A stretch of 64,000 bases of DNA from Hemicordylus capensis (Eukaryota > Chordata > Lepidosauria > Squamata > Cordylidae), in the NCBI RefSeq assembly GCF_027244095.1, contig NC_069659.1, positions 173,902,001 to 173,966,000 on the forward strand. The letters run 5' to 3'. The translations under genes were made by a program, and so were the position numbers. Positions 11,394-23,708 of this stretch are shown here, piece after piece; the first letter of the stretch is position 1, and every line of letters starts with the position of its first letter. A model generated the notes under the pieces. It saw nothing but the letters and a program-made list of their open reading frames with translations, was not told the origin of the DNA and searched no databases.

Positions 11394-11818
11394 GAGCTCT
11401 TCTCACGATCCCTGAGACAAGCTCCGGGGAGGTCTCTGGGGAAGGAGGGTTTAACTTATCATCCCTGCAGACAATCTCCAAGTTGCTGGGCAGGCACATC
11501 GCCTGCCCAGACAAGCAGTGGCTCCCGCTGCAGCTTCCAGGGTTGGAGTGCCACGATGCACCGCCACATGTCACCTCACCCCCCAGAGCCCCAATAATGC
11601 ACTGTGCAAGTGCATTACTGGGATCCCCCCTCCCCCCTGAGTGTGCCAGCCACACGATTAAAAAAATAGGTTAAAGGAGCACTTGCTCATAGGCTTTACA
11701 GGCAGGTTTGCTGCCATGAAGCCACCGGGAATGGGAGTGATCTCAGTGTATCACACAAGTGTGCAACACCAGGCTGGGCTCCCTTCGCCTGGTTTTGCTG
11801 GCTCGTGTGAATAGCCTC
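11394..11818. mobile_element. Serial-hairpin element, copy B
   Basis: The left end GAGCTCTTCTCACGAT and the reverse complement of the right end GAGGCTATTCACACGA match each other and copy A. The interior shares the phrase cagagccccaata and a central palindrome (AATGCACT-GTGCA-AGTGCATT at 11596-11616) that corresponds to the 17-bp stem of copy A. Another clean hairpin is CTGGGCAGG / CCTGCCCAG at 11486-11510. Hairpins are fewer and more eroded than in copy A. No target duplication is visible. Confidence 0.55.
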
Positions 11819-13731
11819 AATATACTGAATATCTGATTCAGATATTATAATTAGGAGGCTGTACTTGCATACAGCCTCTGAAGATGCAGCAGAAGTCCTG
11901 CCCGACACATCAATCACTCAACCATGCCAGATGGGTCCATCATACTTACAGTCCTCATCTGGAGCAACAAAGGCTATAAGCATAATGGTGGGTGCTTCCA
12001 TGTCAGCAGGTGTCCACATTTGCTGGGGGAGGGGGACTTCTGACTCACTTTTGGAGATGGTATATGTGTACAGACTCCTAATTTTAACATTGTAATCAGG
12101 CTATGGATGAGATAAATGTGTCTGGACTGCCAGTGTCCAGGGCCAGCCTGAGGATCCCCTTTAGCCCCACTGCAAGCAAACCCCCCCCCACCACACACAT
12201 ACACACACCGAGAACTCAGCTGGTGAATGAACTGCTTGATGTCTGTGAGAGGGTGATGGGTGGTGCTTCCATGTTCCAGTGCCGTCCATGACCCTATTAG
12301 AAGCATGTTGATGAAGGCAGAGTGGCTGGTATTGGGGCATGCATGGACCACCTGTCACCCACCCCCTCCCAATCAGCAGGTTTTCTGGTTGGGTGGTAAC
12401 TTTTTCTCACTCAGTCATAGCAAGGGAAAAGAAAGAAGCAACCAACCAGGAACTGCTCACTGGCTGGGAGAGGACAAAGGGCAGTGTGGCCATGCTCCAA
12501 TGCTGCCCACGCCCCCTGCATCAGTGTGCTTCTGACACAAGGACAAAGAGGTATGACTGGCATCAAAAGATGATGCCATCTGGATGGTCTGGGATGACTA
12601 TCCGTCATCCCAGAGGTTGGCAGCAGTGGTGAGGCCACCTCCAACCTTCCAACCTTCCTACCCATCCTGACTGAACTCAAACCTCAACTGATATTTTCTT
12701 GTTTTTAATAATTTTTCCCTCGATAACCTGACTTCTTCCTAAGTGACCTGAAATGTAGAAACAATTCTGTCAATTAGGCATGCAAAAACCTTTGTGTTTG
12801 CAGTCTTCTGCTGTATATTTTTAACATCTAGGAGCTGAATAAAAATTACGAACAGGAGAATGCCACCCCCCCCCAAAGTTCATAATTACGTCAGGAGTAA
12901 TACCAAGGAAGTGTGATGGTTAATGTATTCTACAGACTTTTGTCCAAGATACATCTCTCTGAAATGCCCTGCTGTTTGCGTAAGATCTTTTTTTGTGATA
13001 CTCTTTGAATGAACCTCTCATGGATATTCACACATAAGTGCAGAAGTTCCTGGGGCTGTCTTTCTGTATTCTGTTCTGGAAAGAAATCAGGACTTTTCAG
13101 TTAGAGTCCTAAGCAGTGAAATGAACTCCCTGAGAAGGCATGTCAAAGCTCAGCGTTGGGGAAATAGTGCTGCATTTATAGACCAGGATCAAAAGCAATA
13201 CTTTAGGCAAGACCAAGGGTTTGGCTATCCCAGTGGATTTGCTTGGTTTTATTTCTTTTCCTCAAACACCAATCTCTCTAGGGCCATATTACAATCTGCT
13301 TTTGATAGTCCCCTTACTTTCAAAAGCAATTTTGCCAAGCATACAAAACATACAACCAACGCCTTCTTGGTCATGTAGAATTATTTGCATGGATGTTTGG
13401 ATTTTTATTATTATTATAATTCAGGAATACACAGGTTGTCACAGTAATTTGAAGCAAAACTTTATATTCAGTTATGAGGATTACTAGTGTGTCCTGTTTT
13501 TCCCCCAAACAGAACAAATATTTGCCTTTTTTTCTTTAACACACTTTTGGGGGTTCGCCACCAGCCCGCTGGACATGGAAGGAGATGGTAACGATATCGC
13601 CCTACCTGACTGGGCAGCACTGCCCCTCCTGTGTCCGGCTGGAGGCGATGCTTACCCTCCCCCTGCAGCCAAGGATGACTGTGTCTGGTGCTCCGCTAGC
13701 CACAAGACTACGTCGGCTCCAAACAGCGAAG
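11819..13731. other. No recognisable gene; local inverted and direct repeats
   Basis: Two loosely similar direct units lie at about 12230-12345 and 12449-12560 (both with ccatg-tccA-TGC-g-CC-type phrases). A clean hairpin TCTGGGATGAC / GTCATCCCAGA sits at 12588-12614. From 12700 to 13540 the DNA is AT-rich and shows nothing. No protein-like frame is present. Confidence 0.4.
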
Positions 13732-13833
13732 TCTTGCGAGAACTGGGACAACTCTTGCAAGACAATGGGTAGAAGTCTCGCGAGACGAGGTGTTCTCACA
13801 AGACTTGGTCCATGTGTCAGGGACTATATAAAG
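13732..13833 (+). promoter_or_regulatory. Periodic array of TCTYGCRAGA palindromes before a TATA box
   Basis: Four 10-bp palindromes or near-palindromes lie in a row: TCTTGCGAGA (13732), TCTTGCAAGA (13753), TCTCGCGAGA (13776) and TCTCACAAGA (13794). They start 21, 23 and 18 bases apart, roughly two helix turns. A TATATAAAG box begins at 13825, 21 bases after the last one. TCTCGCGAGA is a known vertebrate promoter motif bound by factors such as BANP and ZBTB33. The surroundings (13550-14000) are richer in GC than the neighbourhood. No gene follows, so this is best read as an orphan or transposon-derived promoter. Confidence 0.45.
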
Positions 13834-14610
13834 CCAGTCCAGCTGAGGATGAGGGGCCAGTAGAGGAGGTGGGCTGGACAAGGGAGGAGTCCAGTGACTC
13901 ATGAGCAGGAAAGGCGGGTCAGCAAGTCACAGGGTCATCTGTGAAGGCAACAGATGGGACCTGAGCTGCCTTAAAGGACTGCCCCTTCACTAGGGCCAGA
14001 GCTCTGAGGCCCAAATGAGGGCCAGTTCTCAACAGCCCCTGCCATGGCCTTCTCTCACACACATATATGCAAACAGTTGCCATTTTCACATAGTTCCAAA
14101 AGCATGTCCAGTCTTTTGAATGCAGAATCTTAACTGATGCCCAATATCTTGACCATTAGGACTGCTGTCACATAGCTCTTGATTGTTATTGGGTATTGTA
14201 TTGTTGACAGAAGGGCCACAGTATTGTTATGCTGCCAATATTTCCCTTCTGCAGTTATTCATTTCATGACCTGACATCCGGAATAATGAACTGAGGGCAG
14301 TGACATGTTTCTGTTGTGACAGAGGGTTTGGGGAACACATGAGAGCACTCCAGGAGGAGTGACCACTTGCCCCATTGCACAAACTGGCATGTAGGGGAAC
14401 ACATGCGGCATGCATGTGTCCTGCTGCATGAGCAAAGCTGTTGTTTATGTGCATGCGTCATTAGTCAGGATGCCAGACACAGCAAATATATCATATGATT
14501 TTATATAATATACAATATAATTTTTATATTATACACACACACACCCACACACACACACAAACACACAAGCAGGATAACATGACTCATATCACCCAAAGAG
14601 ATCTGCCTTT
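13834..14610. other. No recognisable gene; CA-rich microsatellite
   Basis: The GC-rich stretch downstream of the TATA box contains no convincing reading frame. An interrupted (CA)n tract lies at 14532-14567. Confidence 0.4.
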
Positions 14611-14787
14611 AAGAATGTAAGAACAGCCTTGCTGAATTAAACCTATGGCCTATCTAGTCCAGCATTCTGTTCACATGGTGGCCCACCAGAGATGAGGGCA
14701 TGCTCCTTCTCTTGCCACTGCTCTTATGCCACTGGTATTTGGAGGCATCCTGCCACTGAACATGGAGGTAGCCTATAGCCATCCAAA
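14611..14787 (+). mobile_element. Reptile interspersed repeat (SINE-like), eroded copy
   Basis: Phrases gtaagaacagcc, ctagtccagcattctgtt, cagtgg-type ggtggcccacca and ggaggcatcctgcc recur in the same order at 50000-50222 (plus strand). This is a widespread reptile repeat; I cannot assign a named family. The copy is more diverged than the one at 50000. Confidence 0.55.
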
Positions 14788-15440
14788 TTAAATAAGAACT
14801 TTAAATTCACGTGGGTTTTATCTGGCTGTGGCTTGAGTGTACAGGCTTCCTTATCAGAAGGAGTGGACTTGGACTTCTGGAAAAAGTGTATGTCTGTTTG
14901 AAATATAGTGAGATTAAAAAGTAAGGGGAAAACACCTGAATCAAAATCCACACAATTTAAATGAACCTGGGTCAATTTACATCCGCTATGGAACTGCCCA
15001 TTGTATTTTAAATGGTAAGTCATTTTCATAATCCTTTTGTCAGGGCTACTGTGTTGTCTAAAAAGAAACAAAACTTTTTATGGATAAGACAGAGGAGCAC
15101 AACAACTAAAATGAACCAGAGAAAAGAGTTTTTTTCCCCTAATGATCCAAAAATAATCCAAGCATCACCATATTAAAAGATGCATATATGTATATATAAT
15201 CACATCTGCAAGTGACTGAGACTGGCAGTAAAAAACACACCACCCAATAAGATATACAAGATGTTCAACATGCATAAAATAACTTTCAAAAACCACTAAG
15301 GTTATTTGCTAATATATTAAAAGGCCATAATTAAAGTGTCACAACACTTTACGGAAGCCTGCGTAGGTTAAAATGTTGGATTTATCTGAGCCTTCTTGTT
15401 ATTTTTTTATCAGCTATGCCTCTCAATTGTGGTTATCAGT
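14788..15440. other. No recognisable gene
   Basis: AT-rich DNA; nothing supported. Confidence 0.4.
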
Positions 15441-16350
15441 CAGCTACACTGAAGTATTTTATTATTTATTTTATTATTGTTGTTGTTATTGTTATTATTG
15501 AGATACTGCTTTTCCTAAAATGTTCAAGGCAGTGTCCAACAATAAAACCATAATTATAACACATCAAAACAACCATTAAGATTATTACAGTAATTTATTA
15601 ATATATATATATTTAAAACATCACCCAACAGCATCAGAACACAGAAAGATTGTGATTTAGCAATCAATCACTAGGGGAAATGCCCATTGAAGCAGGAATG
15701 TTTTTACTTGACAGCAAAAAATAGCCAATGACGAAGTCTCTAAGGGGAGGGCATTTCCACAAATTTCTAAACCAATGCAAAAAAGGTCTATCCCACTTCA
15801 CTGCCAGTTAGATCTCTGAGAAAGGCGGGGCCTAGAGAGGTGACCCGGCTTAAAATCTCAAAGCTTGAGATCTCAAAGAGTGTGCAACAGTAGTCCAGTC
15901 TTGATGTAACAGATGATAGTGTGTATGCCCAATTTTGGCTACTTAAGTCAACTGCATTCTTTCCTAGAAATGGCAGATCTTTACATTCTCCTAGCCAAAG
16001 CCACCAAGTGGGTGTCCAGGTATTAAGTTGGATCCCCACCGCCCGCCAACTGTGAACCTGGTCCTTAAGAGGGAATGCTACCTCATCTGGAACAGATGGC
16101 TCACAAACCTGAATCAACTTTACTATTGACCAAAAATACCTTTGTCTTGCTTGGATTTAATTTCAGCTTGTTTGTCCATATCCATTCCATTACCACATTT
16201 AGACACTGGTTCAGAACTTCAACCATTTCCCTAGAATCAAATTATTTTAAAAGGTAGAGCTGTGTATTATCAGCATATTGATGGAAACTCAGCCCAAACC
16301 TCCTGGTGGTCTTACCAGCATCGCCTTAAGTGGGGCCAGCATAACATCTT
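15441..16350 (-). mobile_element. L2 LINE, C-terminal half and tail, minus strand
   Basis: From the 16350 side on the minus strand come the RT box region (FHQYADNTQLYLL-like near 16265), NKLKLNPSKTKVF near 16160, VTSRLDYC near 15895, and finally the AT-rich 3' region with the antisense phrase ttcaaggcagtgtccaac and a TTA-rich tail near 15455-15490. Several frameshifts and stops break it. It represents the second half of an L2 protein gene and its 3' UTR. The RT order is the same as in the plus-strand copy at 3455. Confidence 0.7.
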
Positions 16351-16737
16351 GTGCATGCTTATCCAGGTATCTTCTAACTGTGATATTTGCTTTATTTTTC
16401 AACAACCAAACTATCAGACAAAGTTGTTAGAACCACTGCTTGAAACTTCACCAAACCACTAAAAGGGGGTCAATTTGTCCATCTCCAGCACAGTTTAACT
16501 TGTTATAATTGTGGCAATTCTTATCAGATATCCTGAAAATTAGGGGCATATAGAGCTCATCAAGTAGATCACAAAAACCAAGTTTAAAGTTATTAGCTCA
16601 AGAGTCATCATATTTATAAGCAATAGAATTTTAGGGCTTATAAAGGTGGAACAATTTTTCTTCCCTTTCTTGCTGCTCATCTTAACCAAAGGGCACTTCT
16701 GTCATGAGAGCTCAGAGGAAGGCAGCCATTAGAGGCT
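16351..16737. other. No recognisable gene
   Basis: AT-rich DNA between an L2 and the L1 target site; nothing supported. Confidence 0.4.
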
Positions 16738-16751
16738 AAGACTACTTTATT
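16738..16751 (+). repeat. Target-site duplication of the L1, left copy
   Basis: AAGACTACTTTATT here is repeated exactly at 21320-21333. The two copies bracket the L1 insertion. Confidence 0.85.
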
Positions 16752-16873
16752 TTACAAGGGCAAGAAGAATAGGTTCACAGAACTTCTTAAAGTGCAAGAA
16801 TTTTGGCGAAAATATTAAAAAAAAAATCTTCTGAGCAGCCAGCCCCCTCAACACATAATTCTAATTAGACTAA

Positions 16874-19800
16874 ATGGATTACAAGATAGCTTCATGGAAC
16901 ATTAATGGGTTAAATACCAAAATAAAAAGAAATAAAGTTTTTCATTTTCTTAAGAAACAAAATTTGGACATTGTATGTTTACAGGAGACACACATTAGAA
17001 AACAAGATAGAAAATGTTTGGTTAATAAGGCTTTAGGACAAGAATTTGTTTCCTCTGATAAGAAGGGGGGGGAAAGAGGGGTAGTATTTTATGTTAAACA
17101 ACAATTTGAACCAAGTTGATTTTTAAAGATGAAGAAGGCAGGCTGCTAGCCTTGGAAATTTTAATTTCTGGAATTAAAACAGTGATAATCAGAATTTATG
17201 CACCTAATGAAAAGAAAGTTGAATTTTATAATTACTTAGAACAGAAGATGGCTGAGTTATCGAAAGTTAACTTGATTATTTGGGGAGATTTTAATGGTGT
17301 TGTCTCTACATCTTTGAATAGAAAATCCGACATACTGGAAAGGAACCTACAAGGCAAGCTTCCTAAAGCGTTTTTTGATTTAGCAGAGCATATGGATCTT
17401 TATGATTTGTGGAGAATTAAAAATTCAAATGCAAATGAATACACTTCCTTCTCTGAAAGATATCAATCTCATTCAAGGATAGATATGGTCTGGACATCAA
17501 AATCTATTACGCCATGTATAAAAAGAATGGATATTTTGCCCAGAACTTTTTCAGATCATAACCCAATTTGTTTTACATGGAAGAAGAAAGGAACGGTTTC
17601 TTTTCGCTGGAGATTGAATGAGTACCTGCTGAAAAAATCAGATGTTGTGGAGAAAGCTAAAAAGAAGCTAAAGGACTATTTTGAGCTGAATTTAAATCAA
17701 GGAATGGACAACAAAATAGTCTGGGATGCAGGAAAAGCGGTTATGAGAGGTTTCTTTATACAGCAAGATGCATACTTTAAAAAGCAAAGAGGATTGGGAA
17801 AAGATACATTATTGATGCAGATTTCTAAAAAAGAAAGAGAATTACTATAGGCCAAGGATAAGAAGACGATTACTCAAGCTATCAAAATGCTTCAACAACT
17901 TTCTATGCTAGTAGTAAATGAAGTTGAACAGAACCTAAAATATGTCAAGCAAAGGTCATTTGAATTCGCAAATAAACCAGGCAAGATGCTGGCTTGGAAA
18001 ATTAGAACTGAAAAAAAACACCAAACTATATAGCCAAAATACTTGCAAAAAATGGGGTTTCTTACGACGGTAAGGAAATAAGAGGAGAATTTTTTAGATA
18101 CTATTCAGAATTATATAAGGGAAATATAGTAGAGGATATAAAAATTGAACAATTTCTTAAAAACAAAAATATCCCAAAACTTTCTAAGGAAAATATAGAA
18201 ATTATGAATGCTCCATATAACAATAATGGAAGTAACAGAAGCAATACATCAAAGTAAGGCCAATAAGGCGCCAGGACCTGAAGGGCTATCAGCTTTGTAC
18301 TATAAATCATTTAAAGATCAAATTCTACAGCCTTTGCAATGGACTATGAATGACATTTTGCAAAGAGGGATTATGCCGGAGTCTTGGAAGTATGCTAATA
18401 TTGCAGTAATCCCAAAACCAGATCAAGATTTAACGCAAGTCAAAACCTACAGGCCAATCTCACTTTTGAATAATGTTTATAAGCTCTTCACTGCCATTTT
18501 GGCAAGAAGAATGAAGGCTATACTAAGACTCTTTATTCATGAGGATCAAGCTGGCTTTTTGCCAAAGAGACAATTAAGAAATAATGTGAGAACAGTTTTG
18601 AATGTATTGGAATATTATGAAAAACACAATGATAAACAGATGGCTATGATCTTTCTGGACGCAGAGAAAGCTTTTGATAACCTTTCCTGGCAGTTCATGT
18701 GGAGGTTATTAGATGCAATGGGCGTTGGTAATAATTTTTCTAGGGCTATCAAGGCAATTTATTCGGAGCAATATGCTAAGATTATAGTAAATGGGGAATT
18801 ATCAGACAATTGTAAAATACAAAAAGGAACTAGACAAGGATGTCCACTTTCCCCATTACTTTTTATATTAGTACTGGAAGTGCTCTGTAGAAATGTTAGA
18901 GAAGAGGATCAATTACAAGGCCCGAAAATTGGGAAACAAGAGTATAAACTAAGAGCCTTTGCGGATGATGTCGTGTGTTTTTTAGAAAATCCACTGGACA
19001 AGATCGGAAGACTTTTGGAAAAAATACAACAATTTGGCCAATTGGCGGGGTTTTATATAAACAAGATTAAAACGAAGGTGTTGACTAAAAATATGGATCA
19101 GAAATCTAAGGGTAGATTCTCGGAAATAAGTGAACTGAAAGTGGAGAAGAAAATTAAATATCTGGGTGTTTGACTGACAAATAATAACTCTTTGTTGTTC
19201 TCAAATAACTATATCAAAACATGGAATACAGTAAAAACTGATTTACATAGATGGTCTAATATGAACTTATCTTTAATGTGAAGAATTTCAGTGGTGAAAA
19301 TGAATGTTTTACCCAAAATGTTGTTTCTCTTCCAGACTATTCCTATAATTAATACTTTAACTTGTTTTAAGCAATGGCAGAAGGACATAACTAAATTTGT
19401 TTGGCAAGGGAAAAGACCAAGAATTAATTTTAAAAACTTAACAGATGCAAAAGAAATAGGTGGTCTTACCCTACCAGACTTAAGGTTGTATTTTGATGCT
19501 GTTTGTTTGACGTGGTTAAAAGAATGGATAACATTAAGAAATTCTGGAATACTTGATCTGGAGAGATTTGACAGAAGGTTTGGATGGCACTCCTATTTGT
19601 GGTATGACAAAAGTAAAGTACATAAAGATTTTCTTAACCACTATATAAGAAGGAGTTTAATGAGAGTTTGGGTAAAATACTAAAAATGTTTGGAACCTAA
19701 AACTCCGCTATGGTTATCCCCGATTTAAGCTTTAGTACGTAAAGAGGTAAATATGCAATCGCAATGGGGTACTTATAGGGATTTGTTATGTTTTCAAGAA

Positions 19801-20634
19801 AAGGACTGTAAGTTTAAAAGTTTAATTGAAGTACAAAATTGAGTCAGTAATTGGTTTCAGTACCATCAGTTAAATGAAGTTTATAAGAAAGATCTTAACG
19901 TTGGATTTGAGGATCAGACGTCGAGATTTGAGAAGGAGCTGTGTGAAAATGACAAAAAATTAGTTTCCAAAATGTATAAGCTCTTGCTTATGAAGGAGAC
20001 AAGAGATGAAGTGGTTAAAACAACTATGGTAAAATGGGCTCAAGATGTGGGCTAAAATATAGAAATGGCAGCCTGGGAAAAATTATGGAAAACTGATTTA
20101 AAGTTCACTGCATGTTATCTTTTAAAAGAAAATTATTATAAAATGATGTATAGGTGGTATTTGACGCCTAAAAAACTGGCATTAATGTATAAAAATGTTT
20201 CAAACAAATGCTGGAAATGTGGACACTCTGAAGGAAACTTTTTTCATATGTGGTGGTCTTATAGGAAGGCTAAGGCCTTTTGGGACATGATATATAATGA
20301 GTTAAAGAAAAATTTTTAAATGACATTTCCTAAGAAGCCAGAATCCTTCCTGCTGGGAATAACTCAAGGAGTATTTTCTGTAACCAATGTAACATTCTGT
20401 ATGTACGCTACTACGGCGGCCAGAATAATATATGCGCAGAAATGGAAGAGTAATGAACTGCCTTCAAAAGAAGATTGGCTGATAAACATTTTGGAATATG
20501 CGGAGATGGCAAAACTCACAGTACTGATAAGAGATCAAAATTTGGAATGTTTTAAAGAAGATTGGAAACCATTTTTATTATACTTAAAGAACTATTTCCC
20601 TAATATTGATTTTACAATACGGTTTGAAATTTAG
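16874..20634 (+). pseudogene. L1 ORF2 (endonuclease and reverse transcriptase), broken
   Basis: ORF2 encodes the protein that nicks target DNA and reverse-transcribes L1 RNA. The start at 16874 gives the APE endonuclease opening (IASWNINGLN, then LQETHI). The GDFN block lies near 17288 and the SDHNP block near 17562. The RT domain runs from about 18225 (NKAPGPEGLSALYYKSF) through IFLDAEKAFDNL near 18650 and GTRQGCPLSPLLF near 18830 to the catalytic FADD near 18957. A C-terminal Cys-His knuckle (CWKCGHSEGNFFHMW) lies near 20215. The frame is broken by shifts near 17116, 18025 and 18210 and by in-frame stops near 17848, 19171, 19278, 19681, 19726, 19840, 20053 and 20317. It is dead but nearly full length; the codons are AT-rich. 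Confidence 0.85.
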
Positions 20635-20777
20635 TAATAATAGCAGGTTGGGTAGATCAAAATCGAGTTTGTAAGGTTTATGATATATGTTCTGAATTAC
20701 TATTATAGCAAGGGTAATTCTATAGTTGGTGATTCTCAAGGAGGTGTGAGCGGGAAGTCAATATTTGTTTAATGTGA

Positions 20778-21267
20778 TGTTGATGTGTTTTAGAAAACCA
20801 AAGCAACTCCATTTTGCTTAGAAAACAAACTCCTAATTTAAAGTAACCCCAGCCCAAAGCTCAGGGACATAATCTGCAACACTGTCTTTACAATTGCAGT
20901 CATTACCCCTCTCTCTAGCTAGAAAAGTATCAATAGAAATGCTAACGCTAAGTTTCCCAAGGGAAAGCGGATCTAACCATATAAGGAGGGAATCACCTGA
21001 TGAATAATGGAATCAAGTTACATATGCGCATTTGAAAGAGGTTAGGTCATCGGCTTGCTATGTGTATTTGGCTGGGAGCTTCAGCATCCATTTTGTTGAT
21101 TGTATAAAAGAACACCTCAAGCTGTAACCTATTCGTATTCAATGCAGAGCGATAGCCCATTGTATACCTTGCTAAACTGCAGTAGCAATAAAATGCCTCT
21201 AAGGAATTCCCACTGAGTCTGTTTGATTGGCTAAAGGCGGACCCAGGGATGAACCGAATTCACATCA
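20778..21267 (+). mobile_element. Solo LTR (retroviral-type fossil)
   Basis: A 490-bp unit beginning TGTTGATGTG and ending CACATCA, flanked by a 6-bp direct duplication ATGTGA (20772-20777 and 21268-21273). It contains a TATAAAAG box near 21104 and an AATAAA signal near 21187, in the order U3-R-U5 on the plus strand. No internal retroviral sequence remains, as expected after recombination between two LTRs. It is younger than the L1 that holds it. The 6-bp duplication fits an endogenous retrovirus; the family is not known. Confidence 0.8.
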
Positions 21268-21319
21268 ATGTGAATGTTAAGATATTGTTAAAATAAATAA
21301 AAATTTAAACATGGAAAAA

Positions 21320-21333
21320 AAGACTACTTTATT
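21320..21333 (+). repeat. Target-site duplication of the L1, right copy
   Basis: Exact copy of 16738-16751, placed directly after the A-rich end of the L1. Confidence 0.85.
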
Positions 21334-21659
21334 GTGTAACAGGAAGAGACAAGTTCAACAGTGGTACAGGTAGGAAGAAGGAAGGGACTATGCCTCCAAT
21401 TAAGATCACCATTAGCAAATGCTAGTGCCACCTACTGGCTGGACATATTACAACATCATTTCCACACAAATTCCTTACCTCTTAAATGTGCATATATGTA
21501 CACAGAGATGACCACCTGCAGATCGCCACCCTGCAGTGACCTAGTGCAGGCATGATACTTAACCATGGTGAGCACTATCCATGGTTTGTTGCCTTAATCC
21601 TAAATGTAAATGTTTGTCATTGAATCCACTCTCATTTCCTACTGGAGAATCTACTCTCA

Positions 21660-22108
21660 GAAGATAACCTCAGAAACAACAAAACCCAGTGCCCCATGGG
21701 CTTGTTATTTTGGGGGTGGTTGGCACCCTCTATGCACTACACCACACCCTGCTCTGGACCACTCTGGTGCCTCCCCAAGAGAAATTATGGGGCTGTTGAT
21801 ATTCCCCATTATTCCCTATGGGGGAGGACGCTTAAAGACACACCAGCTTCAAAAATTGTTTTAAAAGCCCTATGCCCAATTTCTTTGACATTTGTGTGGT
21901 AGATTCCACCCATTGGGCACTACCAACCCAACCCACTTTGGCCACAAAATGGAGATCTGAATCTCCAAATTTTGGAGGTCCAAATCTGGGGTGCTTTGTT
22001 TTGTACTCGAATCTGGGCAACTGAGGACAGTTGTTTTGTCTACAAATCAACCAAATCAGCCAGATTTGGGTACAAATCATTTTGTAGCTGAATCGTTTCA
22101 CGCATCCC
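21660..22108 (+). repeat. TA-flanked repeat, continuous copy
   Basis: This copy matches the split repeat at 240-406 plus 1546-1722. It ends ttcacgcatccctatt, the same CATCCCTA end seen in the inverted-repeat family at 24481, 35952 and 40359. The left limit is unclear. Internally tttgggtacaaatcattttg is a weak palindrome. There is no coding frame. Confidence 0.5.
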
Positions 22109-23015
22109 TATTGGGGATACTGATTTATAGAAACATTACACACCACTACACGCACGTGTACACACACAGACGCACACACAAAGACACACACACACACACA
22201 CATATATATTCATAAATGTGTAAGTGAAGAGCAAGGGGATTTTAAAGTGTTCAGCTGAATGCTGTGCTTTTGACTGTTTCTCAACATGCAATTAAATAAT
22301 GTATAGGAATATGTCTGAAGCAAAACCAGGTGGTTGTCACCTTGCACTCGACAACCTAATTCCATATTTGCCTTTAATTGCTCTCTGAAAGCTATTATTT
22401 TCAACATTCTAAACCAGGTCTTTCCTGCCCAAGGTAGCTAATTAAAGTGTATCTAAATACTTGCACGCACACACACACGAGCACTGAATAATACATGAAG
22501 ATTGACTGAAGTCAATTTCTTTACATTTTTATCTTTTATTCATTAGGAGTATTCTTTTTTGAAAGAAAGAAAGAAAGAAAATGGTTGTTACTTAAGAAAA
22601 AAAACATAAAGGCAAAATAAAAGGCCATCATATTTCACAGGCCTTTGCTTTGCATAGCTTAAAAATTCGGAGCTGAAAAGTTACATCAGAGAGTTTTATT
22701 GGTTATACAGATTAATGACATGGTGTTCCCTAGGCCTTGGATTGTCAATCGGCTCACCCTTCCTCCTGAGCCACTGCTGTAATCTGAGCCACTCACAATG
22801 AGAATCTCTTGTCAACAAAATTAAATTATGGAAGATTCAGTGTCGCTGACTTCAGCTTCATGTCACACACACAAAAAAATTGTAGATGGAAGATAACTAC
22901 CTTGGCTACAGCTATTTTATCTGATTAGGTAGCTCACAAGGAATTTTACAGCTGTGATGGTTCTTCAGCAATGAGAACTTTCAGTGCTATAATTCATTAT
23001 ATTTTACAGCCTTTG
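22109..23015. other. No recognisable gene; simple repeats
   Basis: Holds (CA)n at 22138-22203 with a TATATA end and a (GAAA)n run at 22561-22580. Nothing else is supported. Confidence 0.5.
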
Positions 23016-23303
23016 CAGAGGTGGCTGGTGAGGGCAGTGCTGGGGGGGGGCAGCAAGAGGTACCTTTAAAAAGTTATTACTTGCTATATTTCTGGAACCT
23101 ATATCCCACTGCAAGCAGCAGTGCCCCTCCCAGCATCCAGCACAGCAGCAGCACTTACCTGGACTCCATGCATGTGTAAAGACCTGGTGAGTTCTGGGGC
23201 TCCTCTGCTCACGGTGGCTTGCAGGTACCAGGAGTACCACAAGGTACTTTTTGCCACCGCCCCCCCCCCCCCACAACAGCACCATCCTCACCAGCCACCT
23301 CTG
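23016..23303. mobile_element. Non-autonomous hAT transposon (MITE)
   Basis: The ends are CAGAGGTGGCTGGTGAGG and its exact inverted copy, with G-run and C-run subterminal tracts. The flanks are agcctttg (23008-23015) and tgcctttg (23304-23311), an 8-bp duplication with one mismatch, as expected for hAT. The 288-bp interior has no transposase. Confidence 0.85.
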
Positions 23304-23708
23304 TGCCTTTGGTTTCACCTTAAAGACTTTGAGTGGTTTGGGTTATTACCAAATGTATGGAGACCAGGAAGGACACAAACTCATATTTCTCATGTTTCAT
23401 CTGAAGTGCTTGTTTCATGCATTTTCCCCATTATAAGATGCACAAACTGTCTTCATATGAGATGCTTGTGCCCTTTACCAAGATATACCAGTTCTGCTTA
23501 TGAAGAGGCACAGAAAAAGGTTCCCCTGCATTTAGTTATAGCTGAATCCACTGATTGTGATAAGAGAAGATAACATAGTTAGCCTTTTTATGAATCATTT
23601 CAATTGCATAAGAGCATTCCCACCACCCATCACGCAGCCATTCTTAAAATAAGAGCATTTTAAGCATCCATCGCACAGCCAGGGTAATTGTTCCAAATTG
23701 TTTGAGTG
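23304..23708. other. No recognisable gene; short direct repeat
   Basis: Two similar units with the phrase ataagagcatt and catc-cacagcc / catcacgcagcc lie near 23608-23690. Nothing else is seen. Confidence 0.4.

Larger units (their letters stand above)
16752..21319 (+). mobile_element. L1 LINE, truncated before ORF2, with nested solo LTR
   Basis: A plus-strand L1 bounded by a perfect 14-bp target duplication (16738-16751 and 21320-21333), ending with an A-run after AATAAA-like signals near 21290. Only the end of the inter-ORF region, ORF2 and the 3' UTR are present; ORF1 is missing, as expected from 5' truncation during target-primed reverse transcription. A solo LTR (20778-21267) entered its 3' part later. 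The exact duplication indicates moderate age, but the coding region has many stops. Confidence 0.85.

Noticed and set aside
13550-14000. GC-rich block read as a solo LTR
   Set aside because: A TATA box is present but I found no TG/CA limits with a target duplication; kept only as promoter-like.
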